64,000 nucleotides of DNA from positions 14,177,167-14,241,166 of the forward strand of contig OX326956.1 in NCBI GenBank assembly GCA_946800325.1, in the 5' to 3' direction. Each line of letters starts with the position of its first letter. Positions within the stretch are counted from its first letter, which is position 1. Position numbers and translations under genes: made by a program. The notes under the pieces were generated by a model. The model was not told the origin of the DNA and did not search any database. It worked only from the letters and a program-made list of their open reading frames with translations. Source of the DNA: Luzula sylvatica. Its lineage: Eukaryota > Streptophyta > Magnoliopsida > Poales > Juncaceae. This document shows positions 25,295 through 34,620 of this stretch, piece by piece.

Positions 25295-25663
25295 AGAGAA
25301 ATGTTTTTGCACTCTTTATTCTTTATTCACATGAGAAGGGACAGAACAAATAAAAACGAAGAAACAATTATACAAAAGCCAAATTCAACAGTATAACTGG
25401 TACTTTATATTGTTTTCATTCTTCCTGAGATTGATACAAGGGGAAAACATCGGACATAAATTCTCATATTCTAATACTAATTATTTGATGCAGTGGAAAC
25501 TTTTGATACCAAGTTTTAAAAACTAAAATCCCCTAATTTTCACAAAGAAAAAAACGAAGAACATAAAATAGAAATGTAACAACATAAATAGCCTCTTAAT
25601 TGAATACTTTTTTTTATCTTTTAATTTTTTTAATTTTGTTTTTTTTAATCTTGGAGTCTTCTT

Positions 25664-27107
25664 TTATTGAGCTGTGATTGGAATGCTACGCAAGACCACA
25701 GTCTCGACAGTGAGACCCGGCCCGAATCCAAATAGCACGCCCCAATCAAGCCCCTCTCCTGTCGTTGCCTTGCCTTCTTCGGCAGACCGTTTCCTCATCT
25801 CATCAAGGATGAAAAGGACAGTGGCACTCGACATATTGCCATATTCACTCAAGATGTGCCTCGTAGAATGCAATTTCTCTTTGTGCAGCTCGAGTTTAGC
25901 CTCGACCTGGTTCAAGATTGTCGGGCCTCCTGGATGTGCAATCCAGAAGATGGAATTCCAGTCATTAATACCTGATAAGTATAAACATTCGTTAAGAACA
26001 TTCTTATTATGAGACTTTTTATGTTTTTAGGTACCGATAGGAGTGAAAGCTTCAATGAGAATCTTTTCGATGTTATTGGAGATGAGTGCAGGAACGGTCT
26101 TGAGAAGGTGGAAGCTAAGACCGACCTCACGAAGGTGACCTTGTAAGGCTCCCTCAGAGTTGGGCAAGATTGTTTGTCCAGCTGAAATTAACTGGAAGAA
26201 CGGCCTCTCAATTGCCAAGTCGGGGTCAGCACCGACGATGAGAGCCGCAGCACCATCTCCAAAAATTGCTTGTCCAATCAAAGAATCAAGGTGCGACGCT
26301 GAGGGTCCTCGGAAATTAAGGACGGTGATTTCTGAGCAAATTACCAAAATTCTGGCACCACGATTATTTTCTGCAAGATCTTTAGCCATGCGAAGCACCG
26401 TGCCTCCGCCAAAACAACCTTGTTGGTACATCATGGAACGTTTAACAGAGGGATTAAGACCGAGGAGTTTGGTTACTTGATAGTCAGCACCAGGCATGTC
26501 GATGCCACCAGTAGTGCAGAATATCAGATGAGTGATCTTTGATTTTGGCTGGCCCCACTCGTTGATGGCCTTGACAGCAGCCCTTTTGCCGAGCTCCGGT
26601 ATCTCGACCACGCCAATATCCTGACGTGCATCCAATGATCTTTCCACAAATGCGCAAATATTTGGGTTTTCTTTCAAGATCTCCTCGGACAGGAGCATGT
26701 ATCGTTTCTTAATCATCGACTTATCGCCTGATTTACAATGGACAATAGGAATCTCAATTAAAATGAATAAAGTGAATTGAGTATTAAATTAATTTCTACA
26801 AAGACATTATTGAAAGACTAAATTTACTTTTTACAATTTTAGAACTTAATAGTTAATATTTTGTAATAATAAACAAATGTAGCATTCCATGGCCATGCCA
26901 AAATAGTCGTAACTACTCGAATTGTATAGAAAGTAAAAAGAGTAACATATGCCCTTGAACTTGTCTTTAAGGCTGGTGAGATGTTCGCTCTTCGTAATAC
27001 GAAAGTAGAAATCAGGATAGTCAGCCTGGTACACACAGTTGGTCGGTGTGGCCGTACCGATGGCCAGTATTGTGGCCGGCCCTTGAGCACGTTGTGCTTG
27101 TCTGAAT
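25664..27107 (-). pseudogene. Type III polyketide synthase (CHS-like), disrupted copy
   Basis: Exons read on the minus strand: exon 1 remainder 27107-26947, exon 2 26727-26035, exon 3 25971-25664 (stop TAA). Coding sequence is ~99% identical to the intact neighbour, with three residue differences (Phe86, Gly149, Arg385 here). Two lesions are visible. A Ty1-copia element is inserted at codons 6-8, leaving the ATG 4.66 kb away at 31790. The intron-1 donor has lost two bases relative to the neighbour (GTAAGT became GTTACT; GT is kept but the consensus is poor). Exons 2 and 3 have no stop or frameshift, and the catalytic Cys164, His303 and Asn336 codons are intact, so inactivation is recent. A spliced transcript from the original promoter would have to cross the whole retrotransposon in antisense. 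Inference: non-functional allele or paralogue. Confidence 0.92.
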
Positions 27108-27429
27108 TGTTGAAATATAAACTTAATTAATATATTTCATTAAATTATGTTTTAGGTTCATGTTATTGAATTCAATGTATGAGTGTGAAAGGTCAAGTTC
27201 ATCTAGGAAATATGATTCATGAACTTGATATTAGTGAGAAGTTAATGTGAGAGTTTAATGTGATTCATGTATGTATGAATTACCTAGCCTATAAATAGGA
27301 TCTCATTTCATTTGTAAAAAAAGAAGAAAGTAAGAGAGATAAAGATATATAAACCATATTGAAATTTATAGAGAATAATTCTTCTTTCTTCCTCCATTAA
27401 AATCTGAATATTGTGAGTTTATTCCAACA
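27108..27429 (+). repeat. 5' LTR of the Ty1-copia element
   Basis: 322 bp, TG...CA termini, TATA box CCTATAAATAGG at about 27291-27302. Confidence 0.97.
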
Positions 27430-27432
27430 AAT

Positions 27433-27444
27433 TGGTATCAGAGC
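27433..27444 (+). promoter_or_regulatory. Primer binding site (initiator Met tRNA)
   Basis: TGGTATCAGAGC lies three bases after the 5' LTR. This is the standard plant copia primer site complementary to the 3' end of tRNA-iMet. Confidence 0.95.
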
Positions 27445-27446
27445 GA

Positions 27447-28211
27447 ATGGCGGGTTCTGGTAGTACGTCACTAGGGCAGATTTCGCTGCCACGACTCACA
27501 AAGTCGAACTACGAGAATTGGAGCATCCAAATGCGTGCGTTGCTCGGTGCACAAGATGCATGGGAAGTAGTTGAGGACGGTTATGAGGAACCGGAGTCTA
27601 CCGCTGGCTTGACGGTAAATCAATTGAAAGTTTTGAAAGAGACACGCATGAAAGACAAGACCGCTCTCTACCTCTTATTTCAAGCAGTGGATGAGTCGGG
27701 TTTTCAGAAAATTTCTGGTGCGGTAACCTCGAAGGAAGCTTGGGAGACTTTGCAAAAGGTCTTCAAAGGTGCTGACCGAGTTAAACAAGTGAGGCTTCAA
27801 ACCTTACGAGGCGAGTTGGAGGCCATGAAGATGAAAGAAACGGAAGGAGTGTCCGATTATATCACGCGTGTGCAAACGGTCGTAAATCAACTCAAAGGCA
27901 ATGGAGAAACCCTAACTGACGCGAGGGTTGTCGAGAAGATTTTGCGATCTTTGACTGAAAATTTTGAGAACGTAGTATGCGCAATTGAGGAGTCCAAGGA
28001 TTTGGAAAATATGACGGTCGATGAACTTGCTGGTTCTTTGGAGGCACATGAACAACGAAAAAAGAAGAAGAAGAACGAGTCGCTCGAGGAGGCCTTACAA
28101 GCCAAGGCGACTATCAAGGACGATAAAGCGATGTTTGTCCAAAATAATCGAGGGAGAGGACGCGGCCGTGGAGGTCGTGGTTTTGGTCGCGGAGGAAAAG
28201 AGCCACCCTAA
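27447..28211 (+). CDS. gag: Ty1-copia Gag (capsid part)
   Basis: The first ATG after the primer site opens a 254-codon frame. The N-terminus (LPRLTKSNYENWSIQM, W-x-x-A-L-L) and the central region (LQTLRGELEAMKMKE, VSDYITRVQTVVNQLK) are typical of the copia Gag capsid region, which packages the element RNA into cytoplasmic particles. A Lys-rich linker and an Arg/Gly-rich tail follow. The frame stops at 28209-28211, before the zinc knuckle, which is in the +1 frame in the overlapping pol frame. A run of four A at 28196-28199 sits where the two frames meet. Inference: either a one-base insertion in a formerly single gag-pol frame or a frameshift used for Gag:Pol ratio control. As it stands, Gag lacks its nucleocapsid finger. 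Confidence 0.9.
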   Translation: MAGSGSTSLGQISLPRLTKSNYENWSIQMRALLGAQDAWEVVEDGYEEPESTAGLTVNQLKVLKETRMKDKTALYLLFQAVDESGFQKISGAVTSKEAWETLQKVFKGADRVKQVRLQTLRGELEAMKMKETEGVSDYITRVQTVVNQLKGNGETLTDARVVEKILRSLTENFENVVCAIEESKDLENMTVDELAGSLEAHEQRKKKKKNESLEEALQAKATIKDDKAMFVQNNRGRGRGRGGRGFGRGGKEPP

Positions 28212-31200
28212 TCAACAGAATTGGCGGGGTCGAGGACGTGGTCGTGGAAGAGGCGGCCGGTCAAATCGAGCAAATTTCGAGTGCTATAATTGCGGAAAAA
28301 CTGGGCATTATGCAAAAGACTGCTGGTCCGAGAAACGAGTAGATGAAAATGCGAATCTGGCCGAAAAAGAAGGAGAGGAAAATAATGGCGTTCTCATGAT
28401 GGCTTATAAGACTACCGTTTCGGACAGCGACATGGTATGGTATCTCGATACAGGTGCAAGCAATCATATGTGCGGACACAAACATCTCTTCCTGGAGATG
28501 CAAGAAATAGAAGATGGACACGTGTCGTTCGGTGACGCGTCGAAAGTCCAAGTGAAAGGCAGAGGTAAAATCTGTTTTTCTGTAAAAGGTGATAAAGGAG
28601 GTTCTATCGAGGATGTATATTATGTGCCCGACATGAAGAGCAACATCCTTAGCATGGGGCAGTTATTGGAAAAGGGATATTCGGTTTCCATGAAAGACCG
28701 GACGATGCACTTGAAGGACAAGAGAGGACAGTTAATTGCATGTGTTGAGATGGCCAAGAACCGCATGTTCAAGCTGAACTTGAGCAGCATAAAAGAAACA
28801 TGTTTGCGAGTCGACATAAATGACAAAGCTTGGTTATGGCACTTGCGATTTGGACACTTGCACTACGGTGGTCTAAAGGAGTTAGCAAAGAAGGACATGG
28901 TACATGGGCTGCCGAACATGGATTACGTTGGCAAGTTTTGCGAGGGTTGTGTACTTGGTAAGCATGCGAGGAACTCATTTCAAAAGAAGGCAGAATTTCG
29001 AGCGAAGAAACCTCTCGAGTTGGTTCATACGGACATATGTGGACCAATTACGCCTATATCGCTCGGTGAGAAAAAATACTTCATCACTTTCATTGATGAT
29101 TACACAAGAAGGACATGGGTTTATTTCTTGAAGGAGAAGTCCGAGGCGTTTGAAGTGTTCAAAAAGTTCAAGGTTTTGGTTGAGAAGATGAGCGGATTTT
29201 ACATCAAAGCTTTACGGTCCGATAGAGGCGGAGAATATATGTCAACTGCCTTCATGAGTTATTGCGAAGAACAAGGAATCAAAAGATTCTTGACTGCACC
29301 TTATTCACCGCAGCAAAACGGTGTAGCCGAGAGGAAGAATCGGACTATTCTCGACATGGTTCGATCGATGTTGAAGAGTAAAGACATGCCGAAAGAATTT
29401 TGGGCAGAAGCCGTGCAATGTGCCGTTTATGTACAAAACCGCTGCCCACATACGATAGTTGCGAATAAAACACCACAAGAAGCTTGGAGTGGACAAAAGC
29501 CGACAGTATCGCACTTAAGGATTTTTGGTAGTGTGGCGTATGCACACGTACCGGATCAAAGACGGACCAAACTTGATGATAAAAGCAAGAGATATGTATT
29601 CATCGGGTATGACGAGAGAACAAAGGCTTTTAGGCTATTCGACCCAATTGCAAAGAAGGTTGTAGTAAGCCGGGACGTACAAGTGAATGAAGAAATCGCA
29701 TGGGATTGGAGCGATCAAAATGAGATGACGCATGAGAAGGAGAAAGGAGAATCGTCAACCTCTACGCGTTTAATTGCACCGACCAGCCCCTCATCGTCCA
29801 ATGATGAAGAAGAACCGAGACAACCACGAATGAGAAGCTTGCAAGATTTGTACAATGCAACAAGCGAGGTACACCTTGTTTGCCTTTTGGCGGATGCCGA
29901 GAACATTTCTTTTGAAGAGGCAACAAGAGATAAGAAATGGCAAACCGCAATGGATGAGGAAATAAGCGCTATTGAGAAAAATAAAACGTGGGACTTGGTG
30001 AAGTTGCCAGAAGGTTGTAGGCCCATAGGAGTAAAATGGGTTTATAAGAAGAAGATGAATGCTCAAGGTGAAATTGAGAGATACAAGGCACGTTTAGTCG
30101 CTAAGGGATATCGGCAAAAGGCGGGAATTGACTATGATGAGGTCTTTGCACCGGTTGCGAGGATGGAAACAATCCGACTTCTCATAGCTCAAGCGGCACA
30201 ATTCAAGTGGCTGATCTATCAAATGGATGTAAAATCAGCATTCTTAAATGGTGTGCTAGAAGAAGAAGTGTACGTGGAGCAACCACCCGGTTATACGAAA
30301 GCCGGAGATGAGAAAAAGGTCTTGAAATTGAGGAAGGCGCTATATGGGCTGAAGCAAGCGCCTCGAGCATGGAACACTCGTATCGACACCTACTTCAAGG
30401 AAAACGGGTTCATGCAATGTCCATACGAACATGCCTTGTATGTGAAAAAGAGAGAAGATAATTTGTTGTTTGTGGCTCTTTACGTGGACGATCTTATTTT
30501 CATGGGGAATAATAAGGAGATGATACAAGAATTCAAGGCAGCAATGACTCGGGAGTTCGAGATGACCGATTTGGGCTTAATGAAATATTTTCTTGGTCTT
30601 GAGGTTAAACAAGGCAAGTCGGGGATCTTTGTGTCGCAAGAGGCGTATGCAAAAGATATTTTGAAGAAATACAAGATGAAAGATTGCAATCCGACAACGA
30701 CACCGATAGAACTCGGTGCAAAACTCTCGAAGTTTGACGGAGGAGATAGTGTTGACGCAAGCAAGTATAGGAGTTTAGTTGGTAGCTTGCGGTATCTCAC
30801 ATGTACGAGACCGGACATCGCGTATAGTGTTGGCATAGTGAGTCGGTTCATGGAGGAGCCGAAATACTCACATTGGAAGGCAATAAAAAGGATTCTTCGA
30901 TATATCCGAGGTACGGAGTCACTCGGGTTATATTATTCTCAATCAAATGAGTATAAACTAGTCGGTTATTCCGATAGCGATTGGTGTGGAGATATAGATG
31001 ACCGAAAAAGTACATCAGGATATGTATTTTACATGGGAGACACGATTTTCACGTGGCTTTCGAAGAAGCAGCCGATTGTAACGTTGTCGACATGTGAAGC
31101 AGAATATGTAGCAGCATCATGGTGTGTGTGCCACGCAATTTGGCTAAGGAGCTTGTTACACGAGTTAAAACTTCCACAAGATGAAGCGACCGAAATACGA

Positions 31201-31452
31201 GTTGACAATAAATCTGCAATTGAGTTGGCAAAGAATCCGGTGCATCACGAGCGGAGTAAACATATCGACGTTCGCTTCCATTTTATTCGGGAACATGTGA
31301 AGGAAGGAAATGTGCGAATGAGTCATGTGACGACTCATGATCAAGCAGCGGATATGTTCACAAAACCGCTTCCGAAGATGTTGTTCGACAACTACAAGAC
31401 AATGATCGGAATGAAGGATGGAAACAAAATTAAGTTTATGGAGGAGTGTTGA
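28021..31452 (+). CDS. pol: Ty1-copia Pol polyprotein (with Gag zinc knuckle)
   Basis: An uninterrupted frame of 1143 codons. The part before about 28197 is probably just gag read out of frame. Domains by residue from 28021: CCHC zinc knuckle 88-101 (CYNCGKTGHYAKDC), aspartic protease around 143 (YLDTGASNHM), integrase zinc region (HLRFGH...CEGC) and catalytic core Asp338, Asp401, Glu437 (D-35-E spacing), GKR-type C-terminal region, reverse transcriptase from about 660 with YVDD at 821-824, and RNase H from about 980 (SDSDW...STCEAEYVA, and the late DNKSAIELAKNPVHHERSKHID segment). All key residues are present and no stop interrupts it. The stop codon TGA (31450-31452) lies inside the first bases of the 3' LTR, so the polypurine tract is also coding. 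Mobility would need productive expression across the gag-pol frame change. Confidence 0.95.
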   Translation: MNLLVLWRHMNNEKRRRRTSRSRRPYKPRRLSRTIKRCLSKIIEGEDAAVEVVVLVAEEKSHPNQQNWRGRGRGRGRGGRSNRANFECYNCGKTGHYAKDCWSEKRVDENANLAEKEGEENNGVLMMAYKTTVSDSDMVWYLDTGASNHMCGHKHLFLEMQEIEDGHVSFGDASKVQVKGRGKICFSVKGDKGGSIEDVYYVPDMKSNILSMGQLLEKGYSVSMKDRTMHLKDKRGQLIACVEMAKNRMFKLNLSSIKETCLRVDINDKAWLWHLRFGHLHYGGLKELAKKDMVHGLPNMDYVGKFCEGCVLGKHARNSFQKKAEFRAKKPLELVHTDICGPITPISLGEKKYFITFIDDYTRRTWVYFLKEKSEAFEVFKKFKVLVEKMSGFYIKALRSDRGGEYMSTAFMSYCEEQGIKRFLTAPYSPQQNGVAERKNRTILDMVRSMLKSKDMPKEFWAEAVQCAVYVQNRCPHTIVANKTPQEAWSGQKPTVSHLRIFGSVAYAHVPDQRRTKLDDKSKRYVFIGYDERTKAFRLFDPIAKKVVVSRDVQVNEEIAWDWSDQNEMTHEKEKGESSTSTRLIAPTSPSSSNDEEEPRQPRMRSLQDLYNATSEVHLVCLLADAENISFEEATRDKKWQTAMDEEISAIEKNKTWDLVKLPEGCRPIGVKWVYKKKMNAQGEIERYKARLVAKGYRQKAGIDYDEVFAPVARMETIRLLIAQAAQFKWLIYQMDVKSAFLNGVLEEEVYVEQPPGYTKAGDEKKVLKLRKALYGLKQAPRAWNTRIDTYFKENGFMQCPYEHALYVKKREDNLLFVALYVDDLIFMGNNKEMIQEFKAAMTREFEMTDLGLMKYFLGLEVKQGKSGIFVSQEAYAKDILKKYKMKDCNPTTTPIELGAKLSKFDGGDSVDASKYRSLVGSLRYLTCTRPDIAYSVGIVSRFMEEPKYSHWKAIKRILRYIRGTESLGLYYSQSNEYKLVGYSDSDWCGDIDDRKSTSGYVFYMGDTIFTWLSKKQPIVTLSTCEAEYVAASWCVCHAIWLRSLLHELKLPQDEATEIRVDNKSAIELAKNPVHHERSKHIDVRFHFIREHVKEGNVRMSHVTTHDQAADMFTKPLPKMLFDNYKTMIGMKDGNKIKFMEEC
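31440..31446 (+). promoter_or_regulatory. Polypurine tract
   Basis: GGAGGAG immediately precedes the 3' LTR (starting 31447) and would prime plus-strand synthesis. It is short and doubles as the last pol codons. Confidence 0.8.
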
Positions 31453-31768
31453 AATATAAACTTAATTAATATATTTCATTAAATTATGTTTTAGGTTCAT
31501 GTTATTGAATTCAATGTATGAGTGTGAAAGGTCAAGTTCATCTAGGAAATATGATTCATGAACTTGATATTAGTGAGAAGTTAATTTGAGAGTTTAATGT
31601 GATTCATGTATGTATGAATTACCTAGCCTATAAATAGGATCTCATTTCATTTGTAAAAAAAGAAGAAAGTAAGAGAGATAAAGATATATAAACCATATTG
31701 AAATTTATAGAGAATAATTCTTCTTTCTTCCTCCATTAAAATCTGAATATTGTGAGTTTATTCCAACA
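31447..31768 (+). repeat. 3' LTR of the Ty1-copia element
   Basis: 322 bp, 321 of 322 positions identical to the 5' LTR; followed by the target duplication TGAAT. Confidence 0.97.
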
Positions 31769-31790
31769 TGAATTCCTCTACTGACACCAT
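31769..31790 (-). pseudogene. First 7 codons of the disrupted PKS, cut off by the insertion
   Basis: ATG at 31790 followed by codons for MVSVEEF, identical to the start of the intact copy at 34498. The retrotransposon separates it from the rest of exon 1 at 27107. Confidence 0.93.
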
Positions 31791-31910
31791 GGTTGAAATT
31801 GTTGAATTTTTGAGGTTTGAAATTTGAATTGAGATTTTAGTGTTGTGGAGAAGAGATGAGATGCATGGGAAGAGAATTTATAGAAGAGTGAAAACGATGG
31901 GTAGGTTGAA
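31791..31910 (-). promoter_or_regulatory. Orphaned promoter of the disrupted PKS
   Basis: Same layout as the intact gene: TATAAA on the minus strand at 31877-31882 and the MYB-type AC motif ACCTACC at 31900-31906. If active it now transcribes into the 3' LTR of the retrotransposon in antisense, which could yield antisense RNA against pol. Confidence 0.6.
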
Positions 31911-32404
31911 TTTGAGATACAATGAACAGTACCTACATTTACCCAAAGACCATTTTGCCAATAAATCATGCGAGAGATAAATTTAACTTTATTATTCAAT
32001 TTACTGACACCATTTTGAAATATTTATCTCCCTTGTCTGTTACAATTTATTCAATTTTTTACGGTTAGAATTTTGCGCTTAATTATTTTGTTGTTATCTG
32101 ATATCATATCATGAGTAACAATTAATACAAAGGAAATTTTACTATGCCCCTCAGATTTCCCTAACTATTCATATCTCGTGAATAGTGAAATATGATATTA
32201 ATATCCATCTTTAATTTGTCCCCTCACTTCAATTGACTGTTAATTGTGTTATGAATTAACAGTTAATTCAAATATAATTACCAGTTAATACAATTGTATT
32301 AGTTATGAACATAATTAATAATTGAATTCACAGTTAATATAATTATGTGGGTACAAATTTTGAAGATGGAAATTAGTCCCTCCATATCGTGAATAGTGGG
32401 AAGG

Positions 32405-32672
32405 TGTTATAAATATGAATAAATTAATTATAACTTAATATGTTACATGTATAATTATGTGTGTGTGTGTGAAAAATTGAATAATCATGGACCTGTAAAT
32501 ATAAAAATGTGTATATTGAAACATTCACATCGGAACATTCACATTTCATGTTCTCTATATAAGTACGATTTATATTATAATCGTTTGTACACACAAATAA
32601 TTGAATTTGTAATAAATATATTTTTTATGTTTCTTGTGATATTTTATCTTCTAATTATAACAAATTATAACA
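32405..32672 (+). repeat. Copia-type LTR at left edge of unit 2
   Basis: Same LTR as 25040-25294, with an extra ~14 bp (a second ACATTCACATCGGA phrase near 32522-32545) and a longer GT run. No pol remnant precedes it, unlike in unit 1. Confidence 0.7.
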
Positions 32673-33042
32673 AGAGAAATATTTTTGCACTATTTATTCT
32701 TTATTCACATGATAAGGGACAGAACAAATAAAAACGAAGAAAAAATTATACAAAAGCCAAATTCAACAGTATAACTGGTACTTTATATTGTTTTCATTCT
32801 TCCTGAGATTGATACAAGGGGAAAACATCGGACATAAATTCTCATATTCTTATACTAATTATTTGATGCAGTGGAAACTTTTGATACCAAGTTTTAAAAA
32901 ATAAAATCCCCTAATTTTCACAAAGAAAAAAACGAAGAACGTAAAATTGAAATGTAACAACATAAATAGCCTCTTAATTGAATACTTTTTTTTATCTTTT
33001 AATTATTTAAATTTTTTTTTTTTTTAATCTTGGAGTCTTCTT

Positions 33043-34498
33043 TTATTGAGCAGTGATTGGAATGCTATGCAAGACCACAGTCTCGACAGTGAGACCCGGC
33101 CCGAATCCAAATAGCACGCCCCAATCAAGCCCCTCTCCTGTCGTTGCCTTGCCTTCTTCGGCAGACCGTTTCCTCATCTCATCAAGGATGAAAAGGACAG
33201 TGGCACTCGACATATTGCCATATTCACTCAAGATGTGCCTCGTAGAATGCAATTTCTCTTTGTGCAGCTCGAGTTTAGCCTCGACCTGGTTCAAGATTGT
33301 CGGGCCTCCTGGATGTGCAATCCAGAAGATGGAATTCCAGTCATTAATACCTGATAAGTATAAACATTCGTTAAGAACATTCTTATTATGAGACTTTTTA
33401 TGTTTTTAGGTACCGATAGGAGTGAAAGCTTCAATGAGAATCTTTTCGATGTTATTGGAGATGAGTGCAGGAACGGTCTTGAGAAGGTGGAAGCTAAGAC
33501 CGACCTCACGAAGGTGACCTTGTAAGGCTCCCTCAGAGTTGGGCAAGATTGTTTGTCCAGCTGAAATTAACTGGAAGAACGGTCTCTCAATTGCCAAGTC
33601 GGGGTCAGCACCGACGATGAGAGCCGCAGCACCATCTCCAAAAATTGCTTGTCCAATCAAAGAATCAAGGTGCGACGCTGAGGGTCCTCGGAAATTAAGG
33701 ACGGTGATTTCTGAGCAAATTACCAAAATTCTGGCACCACGATTATTTTCTGCAAGATCTTTAGCCATGCGAAGCACCGTGCCTCCGCCAAAACAACCTT
33801 GTTGGTACATCATGGAACGTTTAACAGAGGGATTAAGACTGAGGAGTTTGGTTACTTGATAGTCAGCACCAGGCATGTCGATGCCACCAGTAGTGCAGAA
33901 TATCAGATGAGTGATCTTTGATTTTGGCTGGCCCCACTCGTTGATGGCCTTGACAGCAGCCCTTTTGCCGAGCTCCGGTATCTCGACCACGCCAATATCC
34001 TGACGTGCATCCAATGATCTTTCCACGTATGCGCAAATATTTGGGTTTTCTTTCAAGATCTCCTCGGACAGGAGCATGTATCGTTTCTTAATCATCGACT
34101 TATCGCCTGATTTACAATGGACAATAGGAATCTCAATTAAAATGAATAAAGTGAATTGAGTATTAAATTAATTTCTACAAAGACATTATTGAAAGACTAA
34201 ATTTACTTTTTACAATTTTAAAACTTAATATTTTGTAATAATAAACAAATGTAGCATTCCATGGCCATGCCAAAATAGTCGTAACTACTCGAATTGTATA
34301 GAAAGTAAAAAGAGACTTACATATGCCCTTGAACTTGTCTTTAAGGCTGGTGAGATGTTCGCTCTTCGTAATACGAAAGTAGAAATCAGGATAGTCAGCC
34401 TGATACACACAGTTGGTCGGGGTGGCCGTACCGATGGCCAGTATTGTGGCCGGCCCTTGGGCACGTTGTGCTTGCCTGAATTCCTCTACTGACACCAT
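33043..34498 (-). CDS. Type III polyketide synthase (chalcone synthase-like), intact
   Basis: Cytosolic homodimeric enzymes of this family extend a CoA starter with malonyl-CoA and cyclise the polyketide. Exons on the minus strand: 34498-34321, 34106-33414, 33350-33043, giving 392 residues, the usual CHS length. Intron 1 (214 bp, GTAAGT...CAG) splits Cys60, the conserved CHS position. Intron 2 (63 bp, GTACCT...CAG) splits Gly291 and is not typical of CHS. Catalytic Cys164, His303, Asn336 and the C-terminal GFGPG loop are present, as are Phe215, Gly256, Phe265 and Ser338. Against alfalfa CHS numbering the pocket and CoA-site changes are R58G, S133G, A166G, T197N and A308T. Compared with its broken twin it has Tyr86, Ser149 and His385. 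Substitutions at 197 and 133 are known to change starter use or chain length in this family, so the product is probably not naringenin chalcone; a pyrone, phloroglucinol or other CHS-like product is possible. An AATAAA overlaps the stop codon. Confidence 0.95.
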
Positions 34499-34620
34499 GG
34501 TTGAAATTGTTGAATTTTTGAGGTTTGAAATTTGAATTGAGATTTTAGTGTTGTGGAGAAGAGATGAGATGCATGGGAAGAGAATTTATAGAAGAGTGAA
34601 AACGATGGGTAGGTTGAATT
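34499..34620 (-). promoter_or_regulatory. Promoter of the intact PKS
   Basis: On the minus strand TATAAA lies at 34590-34585, about 90 bp before the ATG. About 20 bp further upstream is ACCTACC (34614-34608), matching the core of AC elements and of the CHS H-box (CCTACC), both known MYB-binding sites of phenylpropanoid genes. The leader between is AC/CT-rich. No CACGTG G-box was seen close by. Confidence 0.65.

Larger units (their letters stand above)
27108..31768 (+). mobile_element. Complete young Ty1-copia LTR retrotransposon
   Basis: Two 322-bp LTRs (TGTTG...CAACA) differ at a single base (G/T near 27246 and 31585). The element is flanked by the 5-bp target duplication TGAAT (27103-27107 and 31769-31773). 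Order is LTR, tRNA-iMet primer site, gag, protease, integrase, reverse transcriptase, RNase H, polypurine tract, LTR; integrase before RT is the copia order. It lies antisense to the polyketide synthase it interrupts. Using a commonly applied plant LTR rate (1.3e-8 per site per year), one difference suggests roughly 0.1 million years, a crude figure. The only visible defect is a frame change between gag and pol. Confidence 0.97.
25036..32400. repeat. Tandem duplication unit 1 (PKS locus, with later insertion)
   Basis: About 2.7 kb of sequence (excluding the 4.66-kb retrotransposon) is repeated at 32401-35082: LTR, gene 3' flank, three exons, promoter and upstream region up to ATATCGTGAATAGTGG. 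Units are about 98-99% identical outside small indels: about 26 bp extra in the unit-1 upstream region near 31990, 7 bp in intron 1, and 2 bp at the intron-1 donor. Confidence 0.9.

Noticed and set aside
26160..26480. Plus-strand 106- and 112-codon frames over the PKS exons (also 33053-33859)
   Set aside because: Antisense shadows of the GC-richer polyketide synthase exons.
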